This document shows, in pieces, positions 24,681-36,300 of a stretch of 64,000 nt of DNA. Positions within the stretch are counted from its first letter, which is position 1; each line of letters starts with the position of its first letter. A model generated the notes under the pieces. That model saw nothing but the letters and a program-made list of their open reading frames with translations. It did no database searches and was not told where the DNA came from. Made by a program: the position numbers and the translations under genes. The DNA comes from Dasyornis broadbenti (Eukaryota; Chordata; Aves; Passeriformes; Dasyornithidae): assembly GCA_013397935.1 (NCBI GenBank), contig VZRN01004715.1, forward strand, positions 734,870 through 798,869. Reading direction: 5' to 3'.

Positions 24681-26436
24681 ATTTGGAAAAATACCATTTT
24701 TATATCTATCTGTTAGACTTTTTTGTTTTACTAACACAGTAGTAGTGATACTTACCATAAGAAAAGTGCTCTTTCTTTGTACTAATGATGAGATGATGTG
24801 TAAAACATAATCAAAACCTTCACAGGAGATTTAGAATTGTATCGGTGCCTACAGCAAGGCATGGAAAGAATTAAAAAGCCTGCAATGAAAAGCCTTCTTG
24901 CTTATGTGGCAAGCAAACACCTGCTTACTCATGTTGGCATAGAGGTGCCTAAGATTACTTGACTTTAAAGTTTTGTTTTCTCTGTAAGTTCCAATTTCGG
25001 TACAAGCTTAATATTGTGCCAGTATAAGCAGCTGAGTATTTCTTACACCTAAGCCTCCATGAGATGTAGACGTAAGTGTGGATTAACCTCACTAGACTTC
25101 AGAAGCCTACTGTATAGATGTTTTCATCCAAGCTAGTCACGCTGTTTCAAGAGCAAAACAGAAGAGTTTAGAAAACAGTTTTCCAGTTTGCTTCAGAAGT
25201 CTATACAAGGATGGGATTTCCTTTTCTGTTCCATAATGAAGAGTCTGGATGATTGTGTCATAAATAGGCATCTTCATTCGGTTATGAGGATCCATCTTTA
25301 GCTGCTACATAGCCTAAAATCCTTGAGAGCTGTGATGCAATTCCCATGGTGTTGGTATGTTTACTGTAGGGGGATGAAAATATTTATTAAAAGAAGATCA
25401 TATTCTCATATCTGCTTTTGATGTAAGCTCATAATCTAGAGGATTACACTCACAGAAGCATGTAGAATTGTTTCAGTCCATCGTCAGTCTGACAGAAGGC
25501 ATATCTCTTCATATCTAAGAATTTTTCCTAAAACAAAGGGAGTTGAGAATTGTGATTTCTTCCAGACTTAGATTTCTTGGACAGTAGTTTGGATTTTGAT
25601 AGTGTCATATATTTTCTCTCTGTTCTCCTGTTCCTGACAGTCAAGCAACTGGACATATGGATATATCCTCACGCAATAGAGGGTGGCAATGATACTTGAT
25701 GCCTAGTACATGCAAATCTCCAACTTGAAAGTAATTCAAAAAGGTAATTAGAGTTAAACAAAGGAAAAATTTTGTCAATCAAACAGATAGAAATACACAC
25801 ACAAATCCAATTCACCATAGTTCCAAACTTAATTGTGCAAGCTGTTAAAACACTTGCAAAATATTGGTAAACTAAACTCCATTTTACTTTTTATAGTCTC
25901 TGCTCTGCTGTGCACATGCTTGTTAGTTCATTTACATAGAAATGAGCCTCAGAGACATAAAGCTTTTCATTTTCACTGAATACAACTTACAAGCATTATG
26001 CATGCTAAATTGGAAGGAGAAAGACTTCTGAAAAAAAAGAAAGTTTTATAGCTATGTGATATATTGAAACAGAATTTCAATTAAATCTGGAAATTTCTGG
26101 GTGTGCGTAAGAAGAGAATTGTGTATTTCTGCTACAGCTAAACTGACACCTTATTGAAATGACAGTGTTTCCATACTGTGATTTGCAGAGTCCATAGAGT
26201 TACTGCATTATTGAAAATATAAAAATGTAAGCCTAACTTCTGTTTGAAGACTGAGTTCTATGGAGAAGATATGCTCACATATACTGTCCTCGAGAAAACA
26301 TCTCAATGCATTTTTATCTTCTTTAGGAAGAATTAAGTGATTCCTGTGTGAGAAGACAGCCAGTAAAGGGTGTTTCATGTCCTTCTCCTGAGGCTGTCCT
26401 GAATAATGGAATCCACCAGTAACAGAACAGAGTAAA
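24681..26436. other. Unique AT-rich noncoding DNA
   Basis: No repeat or gene is recognised. A 100-codon minus-strand frame (26208-26510) overlaps the CR1 tail that follows and is not gene-like. Confidence 0.6.
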
Positions 26437-27381
26437 ATCATAGAATCAGATTGTAGTTTGGCTCGGAAGAGACCTTTAAAGATCACATAGTGCAGCCCTT
26501 GCTGCAGCAAGCAGGGTCATCTTCAATTGGATCACGCTTCTCAGAGCTCAGTCAAACCTGACCTTGAATGTTTCCAGGACTGGGACATCTACCACCTCTC
26601 TGGGCAGCCTGTGCCTGTGTCTCACCACTGTCATTGAAAAAACCTGCTTTCTTATATCTAATAAATATCTAATATCTAATATTTAACCCAAATCTACCCT
26701 CTTTTTGTTTAAAACCATTATCCCTTGTCCTGTTGCAATAGATCCTGCTGAGGAGTTTGTCCCTGTCTTTCCTACAAGGCCTTCTTTAGGTACTGGAGTG
26801 ATGCAATGAGGTCACCCCTAGAGCCTTCTCTTCTCCCAGCTGAAAAACACTGACTCTCTCAGCCTTTCTGCATCAAGAGGTGCTCCATCCCTCTAATCTT
26901 CATGGCCCTCCTCTGGACTCACTCCAGCAGGCCCATGTTCTTCCTGTGCTGGGCACCCCAGATCTGGATGCAGCACTGCAGCTGGGGTCTCATCAGAGCA
27001 GAGCAGGGGGGCAGAATCCCCTGCCTCTCCCTGCTGCCCACACTGCTTTGGATGCAGCCCAGGACACCATTGGCTCTCTGGGCTGGGAGGGCTCATGGCT
27101 GGGTCATGTCCAGCCTCCCACCCACCAGCACCCACAAGTCCTTCTGGGCAGGGCTGCTCTGATCTGTCCATCCCCAGCCTGTGTTGATACCAGCGTTTGC
27201 CCCAACCCAGGTGCAGCACCTTGCACTTGGTCTTGTTAAACCTCAGGAGATTCCCATGGGTCCACTCCTGGAGCTTGTCCAGGTCCCTCTGGATGGCATC
27301 CCATCCTTCAGGTGTGTTAGCCACACCACTCAGCTTGGTGTCCTCAAGTTTGAGTTGGGGACAAAAGCTTTTATTTGCCAT
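26437..27381 (-). mobile_element. 5'-truncated CR1 LINE with 3' UTR and RT C-terminus
   Basis: The plus strand opens with 'atcatagaatcagattg', the reverse of the CR1 tail, then gives the CR1 3' region ('ccaggactgggacatctacc', 'tctctgggcagcctgtgcc', 'ttatcccttgtcctgttgca'). From about 26893 to 27381 the minus strand encodes the C-terminal part of ORF2. It is the longest and best preserved CR1 in the window. It breaks off at the reverse-transcriptase active-site region, a typical 5' truncation from incomplete target-primed reverse transcription. The upstream limit beyond 27362 is uncertain. Confidence 0.92.
26893..27381 (-). pseudogene. Broken CR1 ORF2 reverse-transcriptase C-terminus
   Basis: A 162-codon minus-strand frame carries the CR1 signature DTKLSGVANTPEG, then a DLDKLQEW-like segment and NKTKCKVLHLGWG, all typical of the region after the catalytic FADD box of CR1 reverse transcriptase. 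In an intact CR1 the enzyme copies the element's own RNA at the nicked target site. Here the FADD box is reduced to Leu-Glu-Asp, consistent with a 3-bp deletion plus substitution. After about 27150-27165 the familiar continuation (the segment read as KDLWVLVGGRLDM) moves to another frame, so there is a frameshift. That second frame then meets a TGA soon after. The copy cannot make an active protein. The downstream part of the annotated frame is therefore out-of-frame sequence. Confidence 0.85.
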
Positions 27382-30033
27382 CCTGTTGGAAGCTCCATGG
27401 CTTTTCTTTTATTCTTTGTCTGCTTAGACAGCTTGTAGCACAATTTGACAAGTAATTTTCAGAAAGGGACCAATGCAGGGGAAGAAACACATGAGCAGGA
27501 ATTTCTGGTAATCATCTGGTAATGCAGCTAGAAATTCAATGCTGGTCTTACACCCTTATGCAAGTAAACCAAAGAAAACCCAAACAAGTTCAATCAATAA
27601 AACTTGGAGTTTTTTCTAATATTAGCACTGTTATTTTTGAATACTCGACTCTAAAATATTTCTATTTGGTGATGGTTGTAGCTTTATGTGATCTATAGAC
27701 AATAAAAAATAGATTAAGAGCCAATAAACATCAGTGGCTGAAAAAAGGAAACATTCAATCATGCATATGTTTGTTTCTGTGTATATTTGTCAGGTCAGGT
27801 TTACAACTAAACATCTGAACATTTAAATATCATTAATATATTATGTATATAATTTTTGTATATTGCTAGTTAGAATGTATTTTAATGATGAAGTGAATAC
27901 ATAAATATGTAGTTTATGTGTGATTGAAAATATTTGCCTTTGGGGTTAAAACATATTTATTTTTCTTTTTAACAAATTTGGATTTCAAATCAGTTTAAAA
28001 TAATTTCTGGAAGTTTTAGGATACACTTCTCTTTTTTTTTAAATAGAAATGTAGAATTACAGGTCTGATTCTACATAAATCCAGTATTTTAAACTTATAC
28101 TTGCATTCCAGATATATTCACTGTAACTACAGACATGGAATTACATCTTGTCATCTATGAAATCACTGGCAATTTTATTTTATCATTCCCTTACACATAC
28201 ATGAATATTGCTTTTTATCACAGTGACATTTCAAGCAAGGTATTTTTAGAACCTTACCAGGTATAAGTTTTTATGAATAAGGATAGAAAAAGTTAACTAG
28301 ATGCTAAAAATTTCCCCACATGATGGCTTTTACCAAGTTAGAATCAGACTTTGTGATGGTGCTGATATGTTACATTATACTGTGGTCACAATTCTAAAAT
28401 TATTCCTAAATGCATATTGGCTAAAACCTCGCCCTGAAAACTGTCAAAGATAGTGCTGTAAATGATAGTATGATGGCTTTCGTATGTGAAAAAAATAAGG
28501 GGGTACAAAATACTCTATATAATCAATACTTATGCTATACATGGCTATGTCTATCTTCCTTACCAATTCTGACATTTTCATCTAACTTAATATATAATTT
28601 TTTGTAGTATTATTTAATATAAAATTATGCTGTCTTATAAACTGAAATCCTAGCTTGCAAGACTTTAATAGCTTATACCATGGTAATAAGACATATATTT
28701 TAATGTGAGCAGGCATCTTTGTGGGTATAATACATAATTGACTCTGGGCTTCGCAATATCAGCATTGAGGTAACCAGAGCAATCATGGTAAACTTTTACA
28801 GTGGTGTATACACAAGTTCTGCCATCACATAGATGACTTATTCCCTGATGAGCCTGACAGTCATTCTGTTCACCAACATCTTTGAAGATCTGGTTTTTTA
28901 TCATTTGGGACAGTCACAAGTGAGGTTCTCAGGTAGACATTGATGTTGGTTTGACTCACACCAATAGCAGATTTTTTTACAATTTAATATTTTTTTAGTG
29001 GAAAAATGACTTTTATATATCAAACAGTGAATTCAAACATTCGTTCATGCTGCCAGGCCTTCTCTCAGTGCTATATTGAAATGGAAATTACATTTTACCC
29101 TGATTAACATCTTTCAAATGTAATGTAAGGTCTAAATTTAAGCAAAAGTTTCTATAGCATAAGTTTTTATTGAAAAAATTCTAACTGAATTAAGTGTAAA
29201 GAGAACATGAATTGCTAATAGAAATGGTACTAAACCATTACCACATAGGAAGATAATGATGGATCAATGCTAGTAAAACTCTATATGACCATAAAGAAAG
29301 TTGGAGACTGCTCAGCCCAGAAAGCACTTAACTTTATATTTCTAATTATCACAATTAACAGGGATGCTCACTGTGTTATTGGGATGAGAAAGGATATACT
29401 TACTTAAACACTTGTGATTTCCAAGCCCAAGTGAGTCATAATTTATTATAGTCAAGAAATGCATATACATTTCTAATAACAATCTAACCTCACTAGTGAT
29501 ACAAAAAGGGTAATTTCAATTTTTACTCTGTCTGTGAACTTTTAGCAGAGAAACAAGGCATTAAAATCTGCTTTCCCAGCAAGGACAATTTGAAGACAAG
29601 AAGAGAACATCTGGCTCAAGAATGTAGTCATAGACAAAACAAGGACTGAATCTGGGGACTTGGGGAGGGTTTTCTGGTAATGGGGAAATTGTGTTATGCG
29701 TGTAGTGACTGTATATAAGCAACACTCTTGTAAAATCACGTGTGCACATTAAGGTCAGGAGTTAATCCCTTGTGTGATCTCAGGCATGAATAAATGACAC
29801 CCTTCTTAACATTAAATTAGTGTTAAGGGGTCTTATTCCAATTTTTCAGAGATTTGGTGACATTAGTAGCTTAGATCATGATGTTGACCCTCATACAAGC
29901 ATTTATATAGTGCTCTATTAAAGTTAAAGGAACTCCTGTTTTGTGGAATTGTTTTTTTCAATTCCTACAGAGTAGGTTTAGTAGGTGGTAGCTTGTTTTG
30001 CAGATCTCAAAATCCAATAAACATTTTTTTTTG
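27382..30033. other. Unique AT-rich noncoding DNA
   Basis: I recognise no gene or repeat family. Frames here do not exceed about 80 codons. Confidence 0.6.
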
Positions 30034-30312
30034 CCTTTCTTATTCTCTTTTTTCCTCCTATTTTCAGAAAAACAATTTAAGTCTCCTAAACACTTTCAGC
30101 ACTAAATACATTGGCATGAAATCTCTCCTTTCTTATTCTCTTTTTTCCTCCTATTTTCAGAAAAACAATTTAAGTCTCCTAAACACTTTCAGCACTAAAT
30201 ACATTGGCATGAAATCTCTCCTTTCTTATTCTCTTTTTTCCTCCTATTTTCAGAAAAACAATTTAAGTCTCCTAAACACTTTCAGCACTAAATACATTGG
30301 CATGAAATCTCT
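30034..30312 (+). repeat. Three perfect copies of a 93-bp tandem repeat
   Basis: Units occupy 30034-30126, 30127-30219 and 30220-30312 and look identical base for base. Because 93 is a multiple of three, one frame stays open across all copies (29993-30319, 108 codons with a 31-residue repeat), but the frame is probably incidental. Each unit opens with a long pyrimidine tract ending in TTTTCAG, the form of a strong 3' splice site. Perfect identity means recent expansion, concerted evolution or an assembly duplication. Confidence 0.97.
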
Positions 30313-30739
30313 GAAGTAAAAATAATGTTCAGCTGATTTTTCTGAATGTTAAAATATTCAAAGTCAAATATCTTCAGTGGGACTTTTTATGAGACATACA
30401 CTAGAATATAACAGTTGTTTTAATAGATTTGAGTCATCAAATATGTTCAAATATCTGGCTTGAGGCTATAAAATTTCTTAAGGCTATCTCAGTTTAGCAC
30501 CTATTAGTTCAGCTACTGAATTACTTGTAATGGGCAGAGCAATAAGGTCTCACATTTCAGCTGAAAATGTCTTCTAATTGAAACTAATATTTACAGAGAA
30601 AACTTTAGTTTTAACAAACGGTCATATTCTTAATGAAAGGAGGTTGGGGGGATGAAGGAAACAGAAAATTTTCAAACAGATGTGATCACAATCTGGGCTC
30701 CAAACAGAATGACACATTTTATTCATTGGATAGAATATT
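30313..30739. other. Unique AT-rich noncoding DNA
   Basis: A short spacer between the 93-bp repeat and the LTR fragment. Nothing identifiable is seen in it. Confidence 0.5.
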
Positions 30740-31652
30740 AGCCTAGCAGGACTTACAGCAGTCCTAGTGGCAAGAAAACAGGGACAATTCCAGCCAGCTC
30801 CAGGAAGGACAGGCTAGTTGACAAGGGCAAACCCATCAGAGATGGTGGTAGCACCTCTCAGGTAATGTATTTAAGAAAGAAAGAAACCTGCGCAACAGCA
30901 GCCAGAGAAGAGAGGAGGGAGAATATGAGAGGAACAACTTTGCAGACATTGTGGTCAGTGCAGAAGGAGGGGTAGGGATGCTCCAGGAATTGGGGCAGAG
31001 ATTCCCCTGCAGCCCCTGGTGCAGACCATGGAGAGGCAGGATGTGCCCCTGAAGTCCATGGAGGTCCATGGGGAAGCAAAGATCAACCTGCAGCCCATGG
31101 AGGACCCCATGTCGGAGGAGGTGGATGCGCAAAGGAGGATGTGATCCCATGGAAAGCCCACATTGGAGCAGTTTCCACATTGGAGCAGTCTCCTGGCAGA
31201 GCCTGTGGTCCTGTGGAGAGAGGAGCCCACACTGGAGCAGTTTTGATGGAAGTATTTGTGACCTTGTGGGGGACCTACTCTGAAAGTGTGTTCCTGAAGG
31301 ACTCCAGCCCATGTAAGGGACCCATACTACAGCAGTCCAAAAAGAGCTGTAGTTCTTGGGAAGCACTCAAATTGAAAAAGTTCATGAAGACTTGTCTCTG
31401 TGGGAGAAATTTCACACTGGAACAGAGAAGAAAACGAGGAGGAAGAGCAGGTGAGCTGACCTCCATTCTCCGTCCCCCTATGCCACTGAGGGGGAAGATG
31501 AAGAGATACTGGGAGTGACATCAAGCCAGTGAAGAAAGGAAGGGTAGCGGACTGTGTTTTAGGATTTGGGTTTATTTCTCATCATCCTACTCTGATTTTG
31601 ACTGGTAATAACTTAATTTTCCCAAATTGAGTCTTTTTTGCCTGTGACAATC
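30740..31652 (+). mobile_element. Avian ERV LTR, truncated at both ends
   Basis: A GC-richer block carries the repeated LTR-internal phrases 'cccacattggagcag', 'cccacactggagcag', 'cctgcagcccatggagg' and 'ctcctggcagagcctgtgg', which I recognise from a common avian ERVL-type LTR with degenerate internal repeats. A TATTTAA box (30868-30874) is followed at the right distance by the transcribed part. The polyadenylation region reads 'ggtaataacttaatttt', with AATAAC at 31607-31612 in place of the expected AATAAA. The terminal TG and CA ends are missing on both sides. A 176-codon antisense frame (30836-31366) is a by-product of the repeat composition. Confidence 0.75.
30868..30874 (+). promoter_or_regulatory. 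LTR TATA-like box
   Basis: TATTTAA within 'aatgtatttaagaaag' lies at the expected position of the LTR core promoter, upstream of the purine-rich start of the transcribed LTR region. Confidence 0.5.
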
Positions 31653-31724
31653 AAAAATAATAATAAAAAAAAATTGGTATTTTATTTACCAATAAAAAAT
31701 TGGTATTTTATTTACAAATTGTAT
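31653..31724. repeat. A-rich run and 26-bp tandem duplication
   Basis: An A-rich run (31653-31673) directly follows the LTR fragment. It leads into two copies of a 26-bp unit containing ATTGGTATTTTATTTA, starting at 31673 and 31699. Confidence 0.8.
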
Positions 31725-31983
31725 TTTTTAATAAATTTTTCATATCCTGACGTTCTACAGATGACCAGGTTATCTGAGAATATATTTCTCACAAGAGGAA
31801 CATGGTATATTAAAAAAAAATGCACCAGTGGATAAGACTGTCAGCAGAAAGGATGCATTATAAAAGAAAACAGGAAGCTTCTGTGGCAAAAGAAGTTAAC
31901 CCTGTATAAGAATCACATAACTTAACCAGTTTTCCAGTGGAAAATCATCAGCATTGACCGTAAGTAAAAATACAGATAGATCC

Positions 31984-32023
31984 ATTCATACATTAAGACA
32001 GTAACATTCATACATTAAGACAG
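31984..32023. repeat. Small 22-bp-period tandem duplication
   Basis: ATTCATACATTAAGACAG occurs at 31984-32001 and again at 32006-32023, separated by four bases. Confidence 0.95.
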
Positions 32024-33367
32024 GATTCATAACACTTTGGCAAATTCCACCTTTTCTTCACAATGAAATACAGAGAACTGATGAATCTGATGTGCTGCTA
32101 GTTAGATATGTATTGGTTTATTATCTTTAAAGTGAATTATTATGCAGTATCTGACAGAAAGACCTGTTGATCATGTGTGGCTGGACCTTAGGGAAATAAG
32201 TCAGAGAATGAATAACGGGAGAAACAGTTCCCTAATTTTAACCTCACAAATACACAGAAGCTGTTTTAACATTTTCAGGTTTGGGCCATTCTGAAATAAT
32301 GCCAGGAACACATCCAAATTCTGCAATCCTTTGGGTATAAGAAGACCTTGAAAATCCATAGTAACTTTACTTCAAAAAGGCAAACTACATACAAAATCAT
32401 GGAGTCTGTTAAAAGGAAATTAAAAGAAATCGTAAAATGGGGTAAGCTATTGTTAGAAATATATGACACTAGATTTATTTCAAACCTCTCTTATACTTGT
32501 GTTAACAATGCATATTATGTCAAGTAAAAACCTAAGAAGCCAACAACAGTATAAAAAAGCATGACAGAAATAACAATTCTTTTTAAAAACCCAGAAGTTG
32601 CAACCAGATCAGATGAAGAAAATAGAATCAACTATAAACTCCATCCAAGTTCAGATGCCATTCACCAGAGACTGCTAAAGAAATTAGCAAAATTCCCAAT
32701 TGTTTGTTTTGCTGCATAGCCTCTTGATTACATTGCTCTCAGGACAAAGGGAAGAAGTGAAAAAAAAAATTGTATTTTTTAAACAGGGTCCTGAATGGTA
32801 TCCATCCAATAACAGGAGAATAAATGCGTCACATGTACCAGTCAAACTAGGAAAAAATGTAATACAGACTAAAGCAAATATGTGGGTAGATACTGATACA
32901 GAAAGGATGAATCCCATAACTTTTGTAGAAAAATATTTGCTGAAGTCCTCAACAAAAACGTATGTAAAATGACCAGGTTTCTGTTGCTTATTTATACAAC
33001 CAAAAGACATGAAAAGGACCACTTACAGACACTAACATCAGAATATTAATGAAATTCAGAGGAAAGGTAATTTCATGGATTCGTAATTGATTTAAAAGTA
33101 GAACACAAAGATAGAAATATGCGGTTAACTTTCATACAAGAGAGTTACTGTATTTGCAATTAGGTCTACAGAAATCAATGCTCAAACATCTATGGCTCAA
33201 GTTAGTAAAAACAAAAATTGACTATATATAGCTGAAGAAGAATCTAACAACACTGAATAACCAGATTTAAAAAAAAAAAACTTTAACAGAATTACATAAT
33301 ATCAGCAGTATCTTTTGTACTTTATAACTTCCTATCTTTTCCTTCATTCATTGTTGTTGTTTAGGAG

Positions 33368-33395
33368 CTGTCTTTTTCCTTCAGGAAAAGGACAG
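33368..33395. repeat. Imperfect 12-bp hairpin followed by a T run
   Basis: CTGTCTTTTTCC and GGAAAAGGACAG pair with one T/G mismatch around a TTCA loop, and six T follow almost at once. It resembles a small RNA hairpin in outline, but the pyrimidine/purine arms make a chance origin likely. Confidence 0.5.
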
Positions 33396-36300
33396 TTTTT
33401 TAAGGCTAAATGTTTTTAATTTAATTTCAAGGAAAATGAAGTAGTGGAAAAGGTTTTCCAACAAGCTTCATTCTTTCTCACTTATTCTTCATTTTGAGGT
33501 AGGTTTGTTGTTTTGGTTTTATTTTTCCCTTTTTATCTCTAAAATACTAGTTTTAGTTTGTTATGATGTTTTTAATTTCTATTATACAGAGTCCTTTTAA
33601 ATCTCCCTTTGCTTTATTTCCATTTTATGGAATAAATTGTCTTTCCAGACTGAAAAGATGGTATTTAGTTTGTGATTTGTTTCTTTCCAACTGCAGGAGG
33701 ACATGCTAGGAAACTGGTTCGGCCAACATGGGAAAGCTGTGCTCCAGTGTCAGAAGCAAATGAGAGATACAAATCTAGAGCTTATTGACTACTCATGGAG
33801 CTAAAGAGTTGGGGCCCTTGTCCATACTTCCATGTACTGAATTGTTTTCACTGGCAGCTTTGTTATACACTCTCTCTCTTTTTCTGAGTTCTTTGTCCAT
33901 TTCTGTAAAAGAGCAGAAAAGTTGAAAGATGGTGCCATCACCTTTGATCTGTTGCTCTGCTTGTCCATCACAGCTCCCAGAAGTGGGAAGATGTAATTTT
34001 GAATCTCCTTGGATTGAGGAGGGCACATAATCCTGCACTCTCCCTTTTGAGTGGCTAAGGCACTCCCTGAAAGCCTATGCACCTTTCTAGCAAAACATAG
34101 GTAACATACTTCCTATGTTAGGTAATACTGAAGGATGATAATACCTGAACAGAACAATGATGAGTTTCTAACTACCTTTACACACCACTTTAGACATCTA
34201 GTGGATGTGGCTCGGCTGAATCAAGAGTTGCTATTCCTGTTGACACCGAAAGAAGAAATTTCAAAGAATATTAGATTGGTATTTTCTCTCCTCTAGTGTT
34301 TTATTATGTAAACAAATCCCTCTGTTCTGATTCCTGTCTCCAGACAACAACAGTTATTAGTCATTCTAGAGCCAGATGTTTATTGAAAGTAAATCAGTGT
34401 AAGGTTTTATAGGAAGATGGTGATCTAAACAACCTGAGGTTTTTGCTGTCCTTGGGCTATATCTCAGAGTTCTACTAGTAATAAGAAACAGAAAACAACA
34501 GAGAATCAAAAACCTTAGGGTCAAAGAGAGAGACTGAAAAGTATTTCACTGACTCACTAAGAACTTATACCAGTGCATTGATTCGGTCTTTGTGAATTCT
34601 GGAGATGTAATCAGTGACTAAAAAGGATTTGTTTTTCTTTAATTTGCACAATATATTTATTATCCCTAAGCCATTCATACAGAGATGCTTTACAGACCCA
34701 TGAAGGGACTGAGAAGGAAAGATACCAATGCCATTTTCGCAGCACTTTTTTAAATTAAGATTTTCCATATACAGCACATAAAACATTAACACTTTTTCAG
34801 CACACAAGACACGAACAGGGTCCTGAAACTGCTGTAACACTTGGAAAGCATTTTAGAAAAGCAGAAAATTTTAATTATTAAAAGGTTACATGGGTGGTTC
34901 TGCTCTATTTGTCCATAACACTCTCAATATGGCATGATTGTCTCTGCATTCTAACACCCAGCAGCAGCAGCAAACTGTGCTGCTACCACTCTAAACCAGG
35001 GTGTTTTCCAGCAGTCAGCTAATTGGAAAATTGTAATAAAGTGTAAAGCATGAATTACAGCCCCATATGATTCCAGCTTATGCCAGCACTTCCCTTGCTG
35101 CTACCTGATTTGTTGCATTTCTCCTTCCATAGTCACTTGGATTCACAAGCTGATCTCACACATACCAGCATTTTAGTCAGTTTAAACATCCTTTTATGTG
35201 AAATTAGCACAGTATTTCATGGCAATCACCTTTCTTTTCATGTGTTTTACTATTAAAGTAGTTTCCAGTGATTACAGAATGCCCAATCATAATGCTAAAG
35301 GGTTGAATCACATAGCCTATAATTTATAAGAGCTGCATTATCATGAGGAAAAAAATACTCAATACTCCACACTGTTACTGTTACTATGACTGCCTTCACA
35401 ATAGCAGCTTAGTTGCAATCCTTTAACTCTGAAAGCTCTAAGCTAAGCTTTATCATTCCAGCATTCCCTGATGAAGTAAGTGAGTATCCAAATGAAGAAT
35501 TCTCAAGTCACAGCTAAAGTAGTTATCCTTTTAGGATAAAATACAGTAACTGCTTTATAGCACTCAGCAGGAATCTATGTAGGCAAAATGCAGAATAACG
35601 GAGTAAAATAATGAGGCCAGAGATGAAATTTATCCCGAACTGAATTTAATACCTTCCCCTGACAGAGAGAAATGAGGCTGTGCCTCACCAGAAATTACAT
35701 ACTTTCTTTTTGGTATGACTTGACACTGACTCAGGGGAAGGTGCTGCTTACCATTTACCAAATCTCCTTCCAGCTGCAACTAGTTGTTACTTGGATTTCT
35801 AAACTTAAAGTGAAGTACTGACCCGGCCATGCCTTTCTCATTTAAAAAAGCTGAAGAGACTACAGTATATAGTTATACTGCAGCAGTAGCTTGTTGACTT
35901 TACTACTCAACAGCTGAGTCAATTGTTTTCCATATCTTTCTATTTGCTTAGAACTAATCCATCTTGCTTAGATTCAGAAAATATCCTGTTTCATCCAGTC
36001 TTTTCCACACTGCTCCAGAGCTCTATACTTCTAAAATCACATGAAACATTTTTCGACTGCTTACACATTATCTCCAAGAACAGCTTCTTCACCTTTGTTC
36101 ACATCCTTATCTAACTGAACTGACCTTGAGAGCCTGGGCAGGTCAATCTGCTTAATCAAGAATTGGCAAATATTATAAACAACACAGACCCCAAATGTTC
36201 TAAATCCATCCCATTGACATCTTAGTCACTTTCCTGTACTGAAGAGCACTGGAGCTTGAAAATAACCCTGAAGATATTGCACAAGTAATAGGAAGCTGGT

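Noticed and set aside
26880..27239. 119-codon plus-strand open frame
   Set aside because: It is the antisense shadow of the CR1 reverse-transcriptase region.
30034..30312. CRISPR-like array
   Set aside because: The 93-bp copies are directly adjacent with no unique spacers, and the DNA is vertebrate.
29993..30319. 108-codon open frame with a 31-residue repeat
   Set aside because: As a gene it is unsupported: the frame stays open only because the repeated unit is a multiple of three and has no stop in that frame.
30836..31366. 176-codon minus-strand open frame with many histidine/leucine repeats
   Set aside because: It is antisense to the internal repeats of an ERV LTR. The repeated residues reflect the repeated DNA phrases.
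31141..31518. 125-codon plus-strand open frame
   Set aside because: It lies inside the same noncoding LTR region, has no retroviral protein motif and starts and ends arbitrarily within the LTR.
33368..33395. Bacterial-style terminator hairpin with T run
   Set aside because: The setting is eukaryotic. The arms are simple pyrimidine/purine sequence with a mismatch and nothing upstream to terminate.
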